Shown: positions 1 through 11,932, counted from the first letter of the stretch. The stretch is 64,000 nucleotides of DNA from Auanema rhodensis (GCA_964057225.1 OZ059897.1:17918001-17982000); one strand, 5' to 3'. Numbers and translations are program-made. The notes: generated by a model not told the origin, from the letters alone.

Positions 1-121
1 TTTCGAAAAATTTCAAAATAGTTTAGCAAAAAGTAGATGTTTTTAGATTCCATTTTTCAAGGCAAAGACGATGGACAATGTTATTCAACGAAAAAATTAA
101 TTCTTCAGGGTGAAAATCGAG

Positions 122-143
122 GATATAAGTGTGAACTTATATC
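122..143. repeat. Inverted repeat 1 (9-bp arms, 4-nt loop), once per unit
   Basis: GATATAAGT (122-130) and its exact reverse complement ACTTATATC (135-143) flank the loop GTGA. The element recurs in nearly every unit. The variants c132 (types W, W2) and t133 (type K3) fall in the loop. Two rare right-arm changes, a139 to g (units 7721, 8423) and a141 to g (K2 units), would still allow G-T wobble pairing, but a128 to t (units 352, 3159, 9476, 11582, 12986) breaks a pair. The dyad is seen directly; any role as hairpin or protein site is inference. Confidence 0.9.
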
Positions 144-153
144 AGTTGATATC

Positions 154-220
154 TCGGTGCATTTTTAAGCTAGCGCAAATCTGATAACACAGATCGACGC
201 AGCTTAAAAATCCGCATCGA
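154..220. repeat. Inverted repeat 2: 67-nt imperfect hairpin, once per unit
   Basis: The arms from outside in are TCGGTGC/GCATCGA (154-160 with 214-220, one G-T pair), then ATTTTTAAGCT/AGCTTAAAAAT (161-171 with 201-211, 11 perfect bp), GCG/CGC (173-175 with 198-200) and ATCTG/CAGAT (179-183 with 190-194), closing on a 6-nt loop. That is 26 pairs interrupted by a 1-nt bulge (172), a 3x3 internal loop and a 2-nt bulge (212-213). It is the largest dyad in the unit. Several recurring variants (a190, c194, a215, c207) break pairs, so variation gives no clear sign of selection for folding. Confidence 0.9.
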
Positions 221-294
221 ATGCACTATACTACATCGAGAAACGCTTAATACAAAAATTAGTTATAATCGTTTGAAAAATGATGCATTAGTGT

Positions 295-322
295 ATGTTG
301 AGTTTCCATGTACACTCAACAT
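295..322. repeat. Inverted repeat 3 (9-bp arms, 10-nt loop), once per unit
   Basis: ATGTTGAGT (295-303) pairs exactly with ACTCAACAT (314-322) around a 10-nt loop. The recurrent a309 variant of type W lies in the loop and destroys the small TGTACA palindrome at 309-314. A rare c-to-g change in the right arm (units 19655 and 20708) breaks one pair. The flanking stretch from about 287 to 308 is almost invariant through the array. Confidence 0.9.
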
Positions 323-349
323 TGCTTCCAAAAACATTTTGACAAAAAT

Positions 350-361
350 TTTTTCGAAAAA
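350..361. repeat. Junction palindrome TTTTTCGAAAAA, once per unit
   Basis: A perfect 12-bp palindrome spans the chosen unit boundary (offsets 350-351 plus 1-10 of the next unit). It sits inside a run of alternating A- and T-tracts from about offset 344 to offset 57 of the next unit, with tract centres roughly 10-13 bp apart, a pattern expected to bend DNA. Rare units alter it, for example at 4913 (g to t) and 19304 (g to a). Confidence 0.85.
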
Positions 362-2807
362 TTTCAAAATAATTTAGCAAAAAGTAGATGTTTTTAGATT
401 CCATTTTTCAAGGCAAAGACGATGGACAATGTTATTCAACGAAAAAATTAATTCTTCAGGGTGAAAATCGAGGATATATGTGTGAACTTATATCAGTTGA
501 TATCTCGGTGCATTTTTAAGCTAGCGCAAATCTGATAACACAGATCGACGCAGCTTAAAAATCCGCATCGAATGCACTATACTACATTGAGAAACGCTTA
601 ATACAAAAATTAGTTATAATCGTTTGAAAAATGATGCATTAGTGTATGTTGAGTTTCCATGTACACTCAACATTGCTTCCAAAAACATTTTGACAAAAAT
701 TTTTTCGAAAAATTTCAAAATAGTTTAGCAAAAAGTAGATGTTTTTAGATTCCATTTTTAAAGGCAAAGACGATGGACAATGTTATTCAACGAAAAAATT
801 AATTCTTCAGGGTGAAAATCGAGGATATAAGTGTGAACTTATATCAGTTGATATCTCGGTGCATTTTTAAGCTAGCGCAAATCTGATAACAAAGATCGAC
901 GCAGCTTAAAAATCCGCATCGAATGCACTATACTACATTGAGAAACGCTTGATACAAAAATTAGTTATGATCGTTTGAAAAATGATGCATTAGTGTATGT
1001 TGAGTTTCCATGTACACTCAACATTGCTTCCAAAAACATTTTGACAAAAATTTTTTCGAAAAATTTCAAAATAATTTAGCAAAAAGTAGATGTTTTTAGA
1101 TTCCATTTTTCAAGGCAAAGACGATGGACAATGTTATTCAACGAAAAAATTAATTCTTCAGGGTGAAAATCGAGGATATAAGTGTGAACTTATATCAGTT
1201 GATATCTCGGTGCATTTTTAAGCTAGCGCAAATCTGATAACAAAGATCGACGCAGCTTAAAAATCCGCATCGAATGCACTATACTACATTGAGAAACGCT
1301 TGATACAAAAATTAGTTATGATCGTTTGAAAAATGATGCATTAGTGTATGTTGAGTTTCCATGTACACTCAACATTGCTTCCAAAAACATTTTGACAAAA
1401 ATTTTTTCGAAAAATTTCAAAATAATTTAGCAAAAAGTAGATGTTTTTAGATTCCATTTTTCAAGGCAAAGACGATGGACAATGTTATTCAACGAAAAAA
1501 TTAATTCTTCAGGGTGAAAATTGAGGATATAAGTGTGAACTTATATCAGTTGATATCTCGGTGCATTTTTAAGCTAGCGCAAATCTGATAACACAGACCG
1601 ACGCAGCTTAAAAATCCGCATCGAATGCACTATACTACATTGAGAAACACTTAATACAAAAATTAGTTATGATCGTTTGAAAAATGATGGATTAGTGTAT
1701 GTTGAGTTTCCATGTACACTCAACATTGCTTCCAAAAACATTTTGACAAAAATTTTTTCGAAAAATTTCAAAATAATTTAGCAAAAAGTAGATGTTTTTA
1801 GATTTCATTTTCCAAGGCGAAGACGATGGACAATGTTATTCAACGAAAAAATTAATTCTTCAGGGTGAAAATCGAGGATATAAGTGTGAACTTATATCAG
1901 TTGATATCTCGGTGCATTTTTAAGCTAGCGCAAATCTGATAACACAGATCGACGCAGCTTAAAAATCCGCATCGAATGCACTATACTACATTGAGAAACG
2001 CTTAATACAAAAATTAGTTATAGTCGTTTGAAAAATGATGCATTAGTGTATGTTGAGTTTCCATGTACACTCAACATTGCTTCCAAAAACATTTTGACAA
2101 AAATTTTTTCGAAAAATTTCAAAATAATTTAGCAAAAAGTAGATGTTTTTAGATTTCATTTTCCAAGGCAAAGACGATGGACAATGTTATTCAACGAAAA
2201 AATTAATTCTTCAGGGTGAAAATCGAGGATATAAGTGTGAACTTATATCAGTTGATATCTCGGTGCATTTTTAAGCTAGCGCAAATCTGATAACACAGAT
2301 CGACGCAGCTTAAAAATCCGCATCGAATGCACTATACTACATTGAGAAACGCTTAATACCAAAATTAGTTATAGTCGTTTGAAAAATGATGCATTAGTGT
2401 ATGTTGAGTTTCCATGTACACTCAACATTGCTTCCAAAAACATTTTGACAAAAATTTTTTCGAAAAATTTCAAAATAATTTAGCAAAAAGTAGATGTTTT
2501 TAGATCCCATTTTTCAAGGCAAAGACGATGGACAATGTTATTCAACGAAAAAGTAATTCTTCAGGGTGAAAATCGAGGATATAAGTGTGAACTTATATCA
2601 GTTGATATCTCGGTGCATTTTTAAGCTAGCGCAAATCTGATAACACAGATCGACGCAGCTTAAAAATCCGCATCGAATGCACTATACTACATTGAGAAAC
2701 GCTTAATACAAAAATTAGTTATAATCGTTTGAAAAATGATGCATTAGTGTATGTTGAGTTTCCATGTACACTCAACATTGCTTCCAAAAACATTTTGACA
2801 AAAATTT

Positions 2808-4912
2808 TTTCGAAAAATTTCAAAATAGTTTAGCAAAAAGTAGATGTTTTTAGATTCCATTTTTCAAGGCAAAGACGATGGACAATGTTATTCAACGAAA
2901 AAATTAATTCTTCAGGGTGAAAATCGAGGATATAAGTGTGAACTTATATCAGTTGATATCTCGGTGCATTTTTAAGCTAGCGCAAATCTGATAACACAGA
3001 TCGACGCAGCTTAAAAATCCGCATCGAATGCACTATACTACATCGAGAAACGCTTAATACAAAAATTAGTTATAATCGTTTGAAAAATGATGCATTAGTG
3101 TATGTTGAGTTTCCATGTACACTCAACATTGCTTCCAAAAACATTTTGACAAAAATTTTTTCGAAAAATTTCAAAATAATTTAGCAAAAAGTAGATGTTT
3201 TTAGATTCCATTTTTCAAGGCTAAGACGATGGACAATGTTATTCAACGAAAAAATTAATTCTTCAGGGTGAAAATCGAGGATATATGTGTGAACTTATAT
3301 CAGTTGATATCTCGGTGCATTTTTAAGCTAGCGCAAATCTGATAACACAGATCGACGCAGCTTAAAAATCCGCATCGAATGCACTATACTACATTGAGAA
3401 ACGCTTAATACAAAAATTAGTTATAATCGTTTGAAAAATGATGCATTAGTGTATGTTGAGTTTCCATGTACACTCAACATTGCTTCCAAAAACATTTTGA
3501 CAAAAATTTTTTCGAAAAATTTCAAAATAGTTTAGCAAAAAGTAGATGTTTTTAGATTCCATTTTTAAAGGCAAAGACGATGGACAATGTTATTCAACGA
3601 AAAAATTAATTCTTCAGGGTGAAAATCGAGGATATAAGTGTGAACTTATATCAGTTGATATCTCGGTGCATTTTTAAGCTAGCGCAAATCTGATAACAAA
3701 GATCGACGCAGCTTAAAAATCCGCATCGAATGCACTATACTACATTGAGAAACGCTTGATACAAAAATTAGTTATGATCGTTTGAAAAATGATGCATTAG
3801 TGTATGTTGAGTTTCCATGTACACTCAACATTGCTTCCAAAAACATTTTGACAAAAATTTTTTCGAAAAATTTCAAAATAATTTAGCAAAAAGTAGATGT
3901 TTTTAGATTCCATTTTTCAAGGCAAAGACGATGGACAATGTTATTCAACGAAAAAATTAATTCTTCAGGGTGAAAATTGAGGATATAAGTGTGAACTTAT
4001 ATCAGTTGATATCTCGGTGCATTTTTAAGCTAGCGCAAATCTGATAACACAGACCGACGCAGCTTAAAAATCCGCATCGAATGCACTATACTACATTGAG
4101 AAACACTTAATACAAAAATTAGTTATGATCGTTTGAAAAATGATGGATTAGTGTATGTTGAGTTTCCATGTACACTCAACATTGCTTCCAAAAACATTTT
4201 GACAAAAATTTTTTCGAAAAATTTCAAAATAATTTAGCAAAAAGTAGATGTTTTTAGATTTCATTTTCCAAGGCGAAGACGATGGACAATGTTATTCAAC
4301 GAAAAAATTAATTCTTCAGGGTGAAAATCGAGGATATAAGTGTGAACTTATATCAGTTGATATCTCGGTGCATTTTTAAGCTAGCGCAAATCTGATAACA
4401 CAGATCGACGCAGCTTAAAAATCCGCATCGAATGCACTATACTACATTGAGAAACGCTTAATACAAAAATTAGTTATAGTCGTTTGAAAAATGATGCATT
4501 AGTGTATGTTGAGTTTCCATGTACACTCAACATTGCTTCCAAAAACATTTTGACAAAAATTTTTTCGAAAAATTTCAAAATAATTTAGCAAAAAGTAGAT
4601 GTTTTTAGATCCCATTTTTCAAGGCAAAGACGATGGACAATGTTATTCAACGAAAAAGTAATTCTTCAGGGTGAAAATCGAGGATATAAGTGTGAACTTA
4701 TATCAGTTGATATCTCGGTGCATTTTTAAGCTAGCGCAAATCTGATAACACAGATCGACGCAGCTTAAAAATCCGCATCGAATGCACTATACTACATTGA
4801 GAAACGCTTAATACAAAAATTAGTTATAATCGTTTGAAAAATGATGCATTAGTGTATGTTGAGTTTCCATGTACACTCAACATTGCTTCCAAAAACATTT
4901 TGACAAAAATTT
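2808..4912. repeat. HOR block H, copy 2: contracted to six units
   Basis: Units: H1 at 2808, H2 at 3159 (private t in place of a64), H3 at 3510, H5 at 3861, H6 at 4212 and H8 at 4563 (350 bp, same deletion as the first H8). H4 and H7 are missing relative to copy 1; the rest keep order and diagnostic bases. Loss of whole units without change of register is expected from unequal crossing over or conversion between neighbouring units. H4 resembles H3, and H7 resembles H6, so both losses, or gains in copy 1, occur next to a close relative. Confidence 0.9.
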
Positions 4913-7900
4913 TTTCTAAAAATTTCAAAATAGTTTAGCAAAAAGTAGATGTTTTTAGATTCCATTTTTCAAGGCAAAGACGATGGACAATGTTATTCAA
5001 CGAAAAAATTAATTCTTCAGGGTGAAAATCGAGGATATAAGTGTGAACTTATATCAGTTGATATCTCGGTGCATTTTTAAGCTAGCGCAAATCTGATAAC
5101 ACAGATCGACGCAGCTTAAAAATCCGCATCGAATGCACTATACTACATCGAGAAACGCTTAATACAAAAATTAGTTATAATCGTTTGAAAAATGATGCAT
5201 TAGTGTATGTTGAGTTTCCATGTACACTCAACATTGCTTCCAAAAACATTTTGACAAAAATTTTTTCGAAAAATTTCAAAATAATTTAGCAAAAAGTAGA
5301 TGTTTTTAGATTTCATTTTCCAAGGCAAAGACGATGGACAATGTTATTCAACGAAAAAATTAATTCTTCAGGGTGAAAATCGAGGATATAAGTGTGAACT
5401 TATATCAGTTGATATCTCGGTGCATTTTTAAGCTAGCGCAAATCTGATAACACAGATCGACGCAGCTTAAAAATCCGCATCGAATGCACTATACTACATC
5501 GAGAAACGCTTAATACAAAAATTAGTTATAATCGTTTGAAAAATGATGCATTAGTGTATGTTGAGTTTCCATGTACACTCAACATTGCTTCCAAAAACAT
5601 TTTGACAAAAATTTTTTCGAAAAATTTCAAAATAATTTAGCAAAAAGTAGATGTTTTTAGATTCCATTTTTCAAGGCAAAGACGATGGACAATGTTATTC
5701 AACGAAAAAAGTAATTCTTCAGGGTGAAAATCGAGGATATAAGTGTGAACTTATGTCAGTTGATATCTCGGTGCATTGTTAAGCTAGCGCAAATCTGATA
5801 ACACAGATCGACGCAGCTTAAAAATCCGCATAGAATGCACTATACTACATTGAGAAACGCTTAATACAAAAATTAGTTATGATCGTTTGAAAAATGATGC
5901 ATTAGTGTATGTTGAGTTTCCATGTACACTCAACATTGCTTCCAAAAACATTTTGACAAAAATTTTTTCGAAAAATTTCAAAATAATTTAGCAAAAAGTA
6001 GATGTTTTTAGATTCCATTTTTCAAGGCAAAGACGATGGACAATGTTATTCAACGAAAAAATTAATTCTTCAGGGTGAAAATCGAGGATATAAGTGTTAA
6101 CTTATATCAGTTGATATCTCGGTGCATTTTTAAGCTAGCGCAAATCTGATAACACAGATCGACGCAGCTTAAAAATCTGCATCGAATGCACTATACTACA
6201 TTGAGAAACACTTGATACAAAAATTAGTTATGATCGTTTGAAAAATGATGCATTAGTGTATGTTGAGTTTCCATGTACACTCAACATTGCTTCCAAAAAC
6301 ATTTTGACAAAAATTTTTTCGAAAAATTTCAAAATAATTTAGCAAAAAGTAGATGTTTTTAGATTCCATTTTTCAAGGCAAAGACGATGGACAATGTTAT
6401 TCAACGAAAAAATTAATTCTTCAGGGTGAAAATCGAGGATATAAGTGTGAACTTATATCAGTTGATATCTCGGTGCATTTTTAAGCTAGCGCAAATCTGA
6501 TAACACAGATCGACGCAGCTTAAAAATCCGCATCGAATGCACTATACTACATTGAGAAACGCTTAATACAAAAATTAGTTATAATCGTTTGAAAAATGAT
6601 GCATTAGTGTATGTTGAGTTTCCATGTACACTCAACATTGCTTCCAAAAACATTTTGACAAAAATTTTTTCGAAAAATTTCAAAATAATTTAGCAAAAAG
6701 TAGATGTTTTTAGATTTCATTTTCCAAGGCAAAGACGATGGACAATGTTATTCAACGAAAAAATTAATTCTTCAGGGTGAAAATCGAGGATATAAGTGTG
6801 AACTTATATCAGTTGATATCTCGGTGCATTTTTAAGCTAGCGCAAATCTGATAACACAGATCGACGCAGCTTAAAAATCCGCATCGAATGCACTATACTA
6901 CATCGAGAAACGCTTAATACAAAAATTAGTTATAATCGTTTGAAAAATGATGCATTAGTGTATGTTGAGTTTCCATGTACACTCAACATTGCTTCCAAAA
7001 ACATTTTGACAAAAATTTTTTCGAAAAATTTCAAAATAATTTAGCAAAAAGTAGATGTTTTTAGATTCCATTTTTCAAGGCAAAGACGATGGACAATGTT
7101 ATTCAACGAAAAAATTAATTCTTCAGGGTGAAAATCGAGGATATAAGTGTGAACTTATATCAGTTGATATCTCGGTGCATTTTTAAGCTAGCGCAAATCT
7201 GATAACACAGATCGACGCAGCTTAAAAATCCGCATCGAATGCACTATACTACATTGAGAAACGCTTAATACAAAAATTAGTTATAATCGTTTGAAAAATG
7301 ATGCATTAGTGTATGTTGAGTTTCCATGTACACTCAACATTGCTTCCAAAAACATTTTGACAAAAATTTTTTCGAAAAATTTCAAAATAGTTTAGCAGAA
7401 AGTAGATGTTTTTAGATTCCATTTTTCAAGGCAAAGACGATGGACAATGTTATTCAACGAAAAAATTAATTCTTCAGGGTGAAAATCGAGGATATAAGTG
7501 TGAACTTATATCAGTTGATATCTCGGTGCATTTTTAAGCTAGCGCAAATCTGATAACACAGATCGACGCAGCTTAAAAATCCGCATCGAATGCACTATAC
7601 TACATCGAGAAACGCTTAATACAAAAATTAGTTATAATCGTTTGAAAAATGATGCATTAGTGTATGTTGAGTTTCCATGTACACTCAACATTGCTTCCAA
7701 AAACATTTTGACAAAAATTTTTTCGAAAAATTTCAAAATAATTTAGCAAAAAGTAGATGTTTTTAGATTCCATTTTTCAAGGCAAAGACGATGGACAATG
7801 TTATTCAACAAAAAAATCAATTCTTCAGGGTGAAAATCGAGGATATAAGTGTGAACTTGTATCAGTTGATATCTCGGTGCATTTTTAAGCTAGCGCAAAT

Positions 7901-9475
7901 CTGATAACACAGATCGACGCAGCTTAAAAATCCGCATCGAATGCACTATACTACATTGAGAAACGCTTAATACAAAAATTAGTTATAATCGTTTGAAAAA
8001 TGATGCATTAGTGTATGTTGAGTTTCCATGTACACTCAACATTGCTTCCAAAAACATTTTGACAAAAATTTTTTCGAAAAATTTCAAAATAATTTAGCAA
8101 AAAGTAGATGTTTTTAGATTCCATTTTTCAAGGCAAAGACGATGGACAATGTTATTCAACAAAAAAATTAATTCTTCAGGGTGAAAATCGAGGATATAAG
8201 TGTGAACTTATATCAGTTGATATCTCGGTGCATTTTTAAGCTAGCGCAAATCTGATAACACAGATCGACGCAGCTTAAAAATCCGCATCGAATGCACTAT
8301 ACTACATCGAGAAACGCTTAATACAAAAATTAGTTATAATCGTTTGAAAAATGATGCATTAGTGTATGTTGAGTTTCCATGTACACTCAACATTGCTTCC
8401 AAAAACATTTTGACAAAAATTTTTTCGAAAAATTTCAAAATAATTTAGCAAAAAGTAGATGTTTTTAGATTCCATTTTTCAAGGCAAAGACGATGGACAA
8501 TGTTATTCAACAAAAAAATCAATTCTTCAGGGTGAAAATCGAGGATATAAGTGTGAACTTGTATCAGTTGATATCTCGGTGCATTTTTAAGCTAGCGCAA
8601 ATCTGATAACACAGATCGACGCAGCTTAAAAATCCGCATCGAATGCACTATACTACATTGAGAAACGCTTAATACAAAAATTAGTTATAATCGTTTGAAA
8701 AATGATGCATTAGTGTATGTTGAGTTTCCATGTACACTCAACATTGCTTCCAAAAACATTTTGACAAAAATTTTTTCGAAAAATTTCAAAATAATTTAGC
8801 AAAAAGTAGATGTTTTTAGATTTCATTTTTCAAGGCAAAGACGATGGACAATGTTATTCAACGAAAAAAATAATTCTTCAGGGTGAAAATCGAGGATATA
8901 AGTGTGAACTTATATCAGTTGATATCTCGGTGCATTTTTAAGCTAGCGCAAATCTGATAACACAGATCGACGCAGCTTAAAAATCCGCATCGAATGCACT
9001 ATACTACATCGAGAAACGCTTAATACAAAAATTAGTTATAATCGTTTGAAAAATGATGCATTAGTGTATGTTGAGTTTCCATGTACACTCAACATTGCTT
9101 CCAAAAACATTTTGACAAAAATTTTTTCGAAAAATTTCAAAATAATTTAGCAAAAAGTAAATGTTTTTAGATTCCATTTTTCAAGGCAAAGACGATGGAC
9201 AATGTTATTCAACGAAAAAATTAATTCTTCAGGGTGAAAATCGAGGATATAAGTGTGAACTTATATCAGTTGATATCTCGGTGCATTTTTAAGCTAGCGC
9301 AAATCTGATAACACAGATCGACGCAGCTTAAAAATCCGCATCGAATGCACTATACTACATCGAGAAACGCTTAATACAAAAATTAGTTATAATCGTTTGA
9401 AAAATGATGCATTAGTGTATGTTGAGTTTCCATGTACACTCAACATTGCTTCCAAAAACATTTTGACAAAAATTT
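4913..9475. repeat. Mixed block with K1-K3 and a short dimer
   Basis: Thirteen 351-bp units. H1-like at 4913 (private t at offset 5). K1 at 5264 (t50, c57, c237), K2 at 5615 (g97, g141, g164, a218, g267) and K3 at 5966 (t133, t213, a245, g249, g267) reappear as a trio further right. Near-consensus units lie at 6317 and 7019, K1 at 6668, H1-like at 7370. At 7721 and 8423 sit two near-identical units sharing a90, c98 and g139, with a related unit at 8072 between them, giving a local 702-bp period. Units at 8774 (t50, altered A-run) and 9125 (private a36) end the block. Confidence 0.85.
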
Positions 9476-10528
9476 TTTCGAAAAATTTCAAAATAATTTA
9501 GCAAAAAGTAGATGTTTTTAGATTCCATTTTTCAAGGCAAAGACGATGGACAATGTTATTCAACGAAAAAATTAATTCTTCAGGGTGAAAATCGAGGATA
9601 TATGTGTGAACTTATATCAGTTGATATCTCGGTGCATTTTTAAGCTAGCGCAAATCTGATAACACAGATCGACGCAGCTTAAAAATATGCATCGAATGCA
9701 CTATACTACATTGAGAAACGCTTAATACAAAAATTAGTTATAATCGTTTGAAAAATGATGCATTAGTGTATGTTGAGTTTCCATGTACACTCAACATTGC
9801 TTCCAAAAACATTTTGACAAAAATTTTTTCGAAAAATTTCAAAATAGTTTAGCAAAAAGTAGATGTTTTTAGATTCCATTTTTAAAGGCAAAGACGATGG
9901 ACAATGTTATTCAACGAAAAAATTAATTCTTCAGGGTGAAAATCGAGGATATAAGTGTGAACTTATATCAGTTGATATCTCGGTGCATTTTTAAGCTAGC
10001 GCAAATCTGATAACAAAGATCGACGCAGCTTAAAAATCCGCATCGAATGCACTATACTACATTGAGAAACGCTTGATACAAAAATTAGTTATGATCGTTT
10101 GAAAAATGATGCATTAGTGTATGTTGAGTTTCCATGTACACTCAACATTGCTTCCAAAAACATTTTGACAAAAATTTTTTCGAAAAATTTCAAAATAATT
10201 TAGCAAAAAGTAGATGTTTTTAGATTCCATTTTTCAAGGCAAAGACGATGGACAATGTTATTCAACGAAAAAATTAATTCTTCAGGGTGAAAATTGAGGA
10301 TATAAGTGTGAACTTATATCAGTTGATATCTCGGTGCATTTTTAAGCTAGCGCAAATCTGATAACACAGACCGACGCAGCTTAAAAATCCGCATCGAATT
10401 CACTATACTACATTGAGAAACACTTAATACAAAAATTAGTTATGATCGTTTGAAAAATGATGGATTAGTGTATGTTGAGTTTCCATGTACACTCAACATT
10501 GCTTCCAAAAACATTTTGACAAAAATTT
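9476..10528. repeat. Reappearance of H2-H3-H5
   Basis: Units at 9476 (t128, H2-like with a private change near 212-213), 9827 (g21, a58, a190: H3) and 10178 (t118, c194, a245, g286: H5, with a private t near 223) repeat the H order already seen at 3159-4211, followed at 10529 by H6. H4 is absent here too, as in the contracted second H copy, so this segment looks like a relative of copy 2 rather than copy 1. Confidence 0.87.
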
Positions 10529-11932
10529 TTTCGAAAAATTTCAAAATAATTTAGCAAAAAGTAGATGTTTTTAGATTTCATTTTCCAAGGCGAAGACGAT
10601 GGACAATGTTATTCAACGAAAAAATTAATTCTTCAGGGTGAAAATCGAGGATATAAGTGTGAACTTATATCAGTTGATATCTCGGTGCATTTTTAAGCTA
10701 GCGCAAATCTGATAACACAGATCGACGCAGCTTAAAAATCCGCATCGAATGCACTATACTACATTGAGAAACGCTTAATACAAAAATTAGTTATAGTCGT
10801 TTGAAAAATGATGCATTAGTGTATGTTGAGTTTCCATGTACACTCAACATTGCTTCCAAAAACATTTTGACAAAAATTTTTTCGAAAAATTTCAAAATAA
10901 TTTAGCAAAAAGTAGATGTTTTTAGATTTCATTTTCCAAGGCAAAGACGATGGACAATGTTATTCAACGAAAAAATTAATTCTTCAGGGTGAAAATCGAG
11001 GATATAAGTGTGAACTTATATCAGTTGATATCTCGGTGCATTTTTAAGCTAGCGCAAATCTGATAACACAGATCGACGCAGCTTAAAAATCCGCATCGAA
11101 TGCACTATACTACATCGAGAAACGCTTAATACAAAAATTAGTTATAATCGTTTGAAAAATGATGCATTAGTGTATGTTGAGTTTCCATGTACACTCAACA
11201 TTGCTTCCAAAAACATTTTGACAAAAATTTTTTCGAAAAATTTCAAAATAATTTAGCAAAAAGTAGATGTTTTTAGATTCCATTTTTCAAGGCAAAGACG
11301 ATGGACAATGTTATTCAACGAAAAAAGTAATTCTTCAGGGTGAAAATCGAGGATATAAGTGTGAACTTATGTCAGTTGATATCTCGGTGCATTGTTAAGC
11401 TAGCGCAAATCTGATAACACAGATCGACGCAGCTTAAAAATCCGCATAGAATGCACTATACTACATTGAGAAACGCTTAATACAAAAATTAGTTATGATC
11501 GTTTGAAAAATGATGCATTAGTGTATGTTGAGTTTCCATGTACACTCAACATTGCTTCCAAAAACATTTTGACAAAAATTTTTTCGAAAAATTTCAAAAT
11601 AATTTAGCAAAAAGTAGATGTTTTTAGATTCCATTTTTCAAGGCAAAGACGATGGACAATGTTATTCAACGAAAAAATTAATTCTTCAGGGTGAAAATCG
11701 AGGATATATGTGTTAACTTATATCAGTTGATATCTCGGTGCATTTTTAAGCTAGCGCAAATCTGATAACACAGATCGACGCAGCTTAAAAATCTGCATCG
11801 AATGCACTATACTACATTGAGAAACACTTGATACAAAAATTAGTTATGATCGTTTGAAAAATGATGGATTAGTGTATGTTGAGTTTCCATGTACACTCAA
11901 CATTGCTTCCAAAAACATTTTGACAAAAATTT
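10529..11932. repeat. Four-unit HOR, copy 1 (H6-K1-K2-K3)
   Basis: H6 at 10529 (g64, g268), K1 at 10880, K2 at 11231 (g97, g141, g164, a218) and K3 at 11582 (t128, t133, t213, a245, g249). Period to the next copy is 1404 bp. The K3 unit of this copy carries g286, a base otherwise typical of H5, which suggests a short exchange into its right end. The block joins an H-type unit to the K trio, so it formed by recombination between the two families. Confidence 0.92.

Larger units (their letters stand above)
1..351. repeat. Reference 351-bp satellite unit (type H1) with offset map
   Basis: Offsets in all other entries refer to this unit. Recurrent variable offsets across the array are 21 (a/g), 40 (t/c), 50 (c/t), 52 (a/t), 57 (t/c), 58 (c/t/a), 64 (a/g), 97 (t/g), 100 (a/t), 104 (t/g), 118 (c/t), 128 (a/t), 132 (t/c), 146 (t/a), 190 (c/a), 213 (c/t), 215 (c/a), 224 (c/a), 237 (t/c), 238 (g/a), 245 (g/a), 249 (a/g), 267 and 268 (a/g), 277 (a/g), 286 (c/g), 309 (t/a) and 336 (a/g). 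Single-base length changes occur in the T-run 53-57, in the A/T-rich stretch 91-98 and in the A-run 28-32. EcoRV-type GATATC (148-153) and NheI-type GCTAGC (169-174) palindromes occur once per consensus unit. All six reading frames contain stops. No internal half-length duplication is visible by eye. Confidence 0.97.
1..2807. repeat. HOR block H, copy 1: eight units H1-H8
   Basis: Units: H1 at 1 (g21, c237), H2 at 352 (t128), H3 at 703 (g21, a58, a190, g249, g267), H4 at 1054 (a190, g249, g267), H5 at 1405 (t118, c194, a245, g267, g286), H6 at 1756 (t50, c57, g64, g268), H7 at 2107 (t50, c57, g268) and H8 at 2458 (c49, a 1-bp loss and a G in the A-run near 96, 350 bp). The window opens exactly at my unit boundary by coincidence; the array must continue to the left. 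The order recurs from 2808, which defines the block as a higher-order repeat. Confidence 0.92.

Noticed and set aside
1-20. CENP-B box at the TTCG of each unit
   Set aside because: TTCGAAAAATTTC matches only the left half of the box; the CGGG part is absent.
124-147. Pol II core promoter (TATAAG at 124, initiator-like TCAGTT at 142)
   Set aside because: The spacing is about 20 bp, shorter than the usual 25-30, no downstream element is evident, and type V units change the initiator (TCAGAT). Chance is likely in AT-rich DNA.
154-220. Terminal inverted repeats of a MITE or other transposon
   Set aside because: The arms lie inside the satellite unit at constant spacing in every copy, with no target-site duplication and no copy outside the array.
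1-351. Internal dimer structure of about 175 bp
   Set aside because: Comparing the two halves by eye gives only short A/T-rich matches. A formal half-to-half alignment could still reveal an old duplication.
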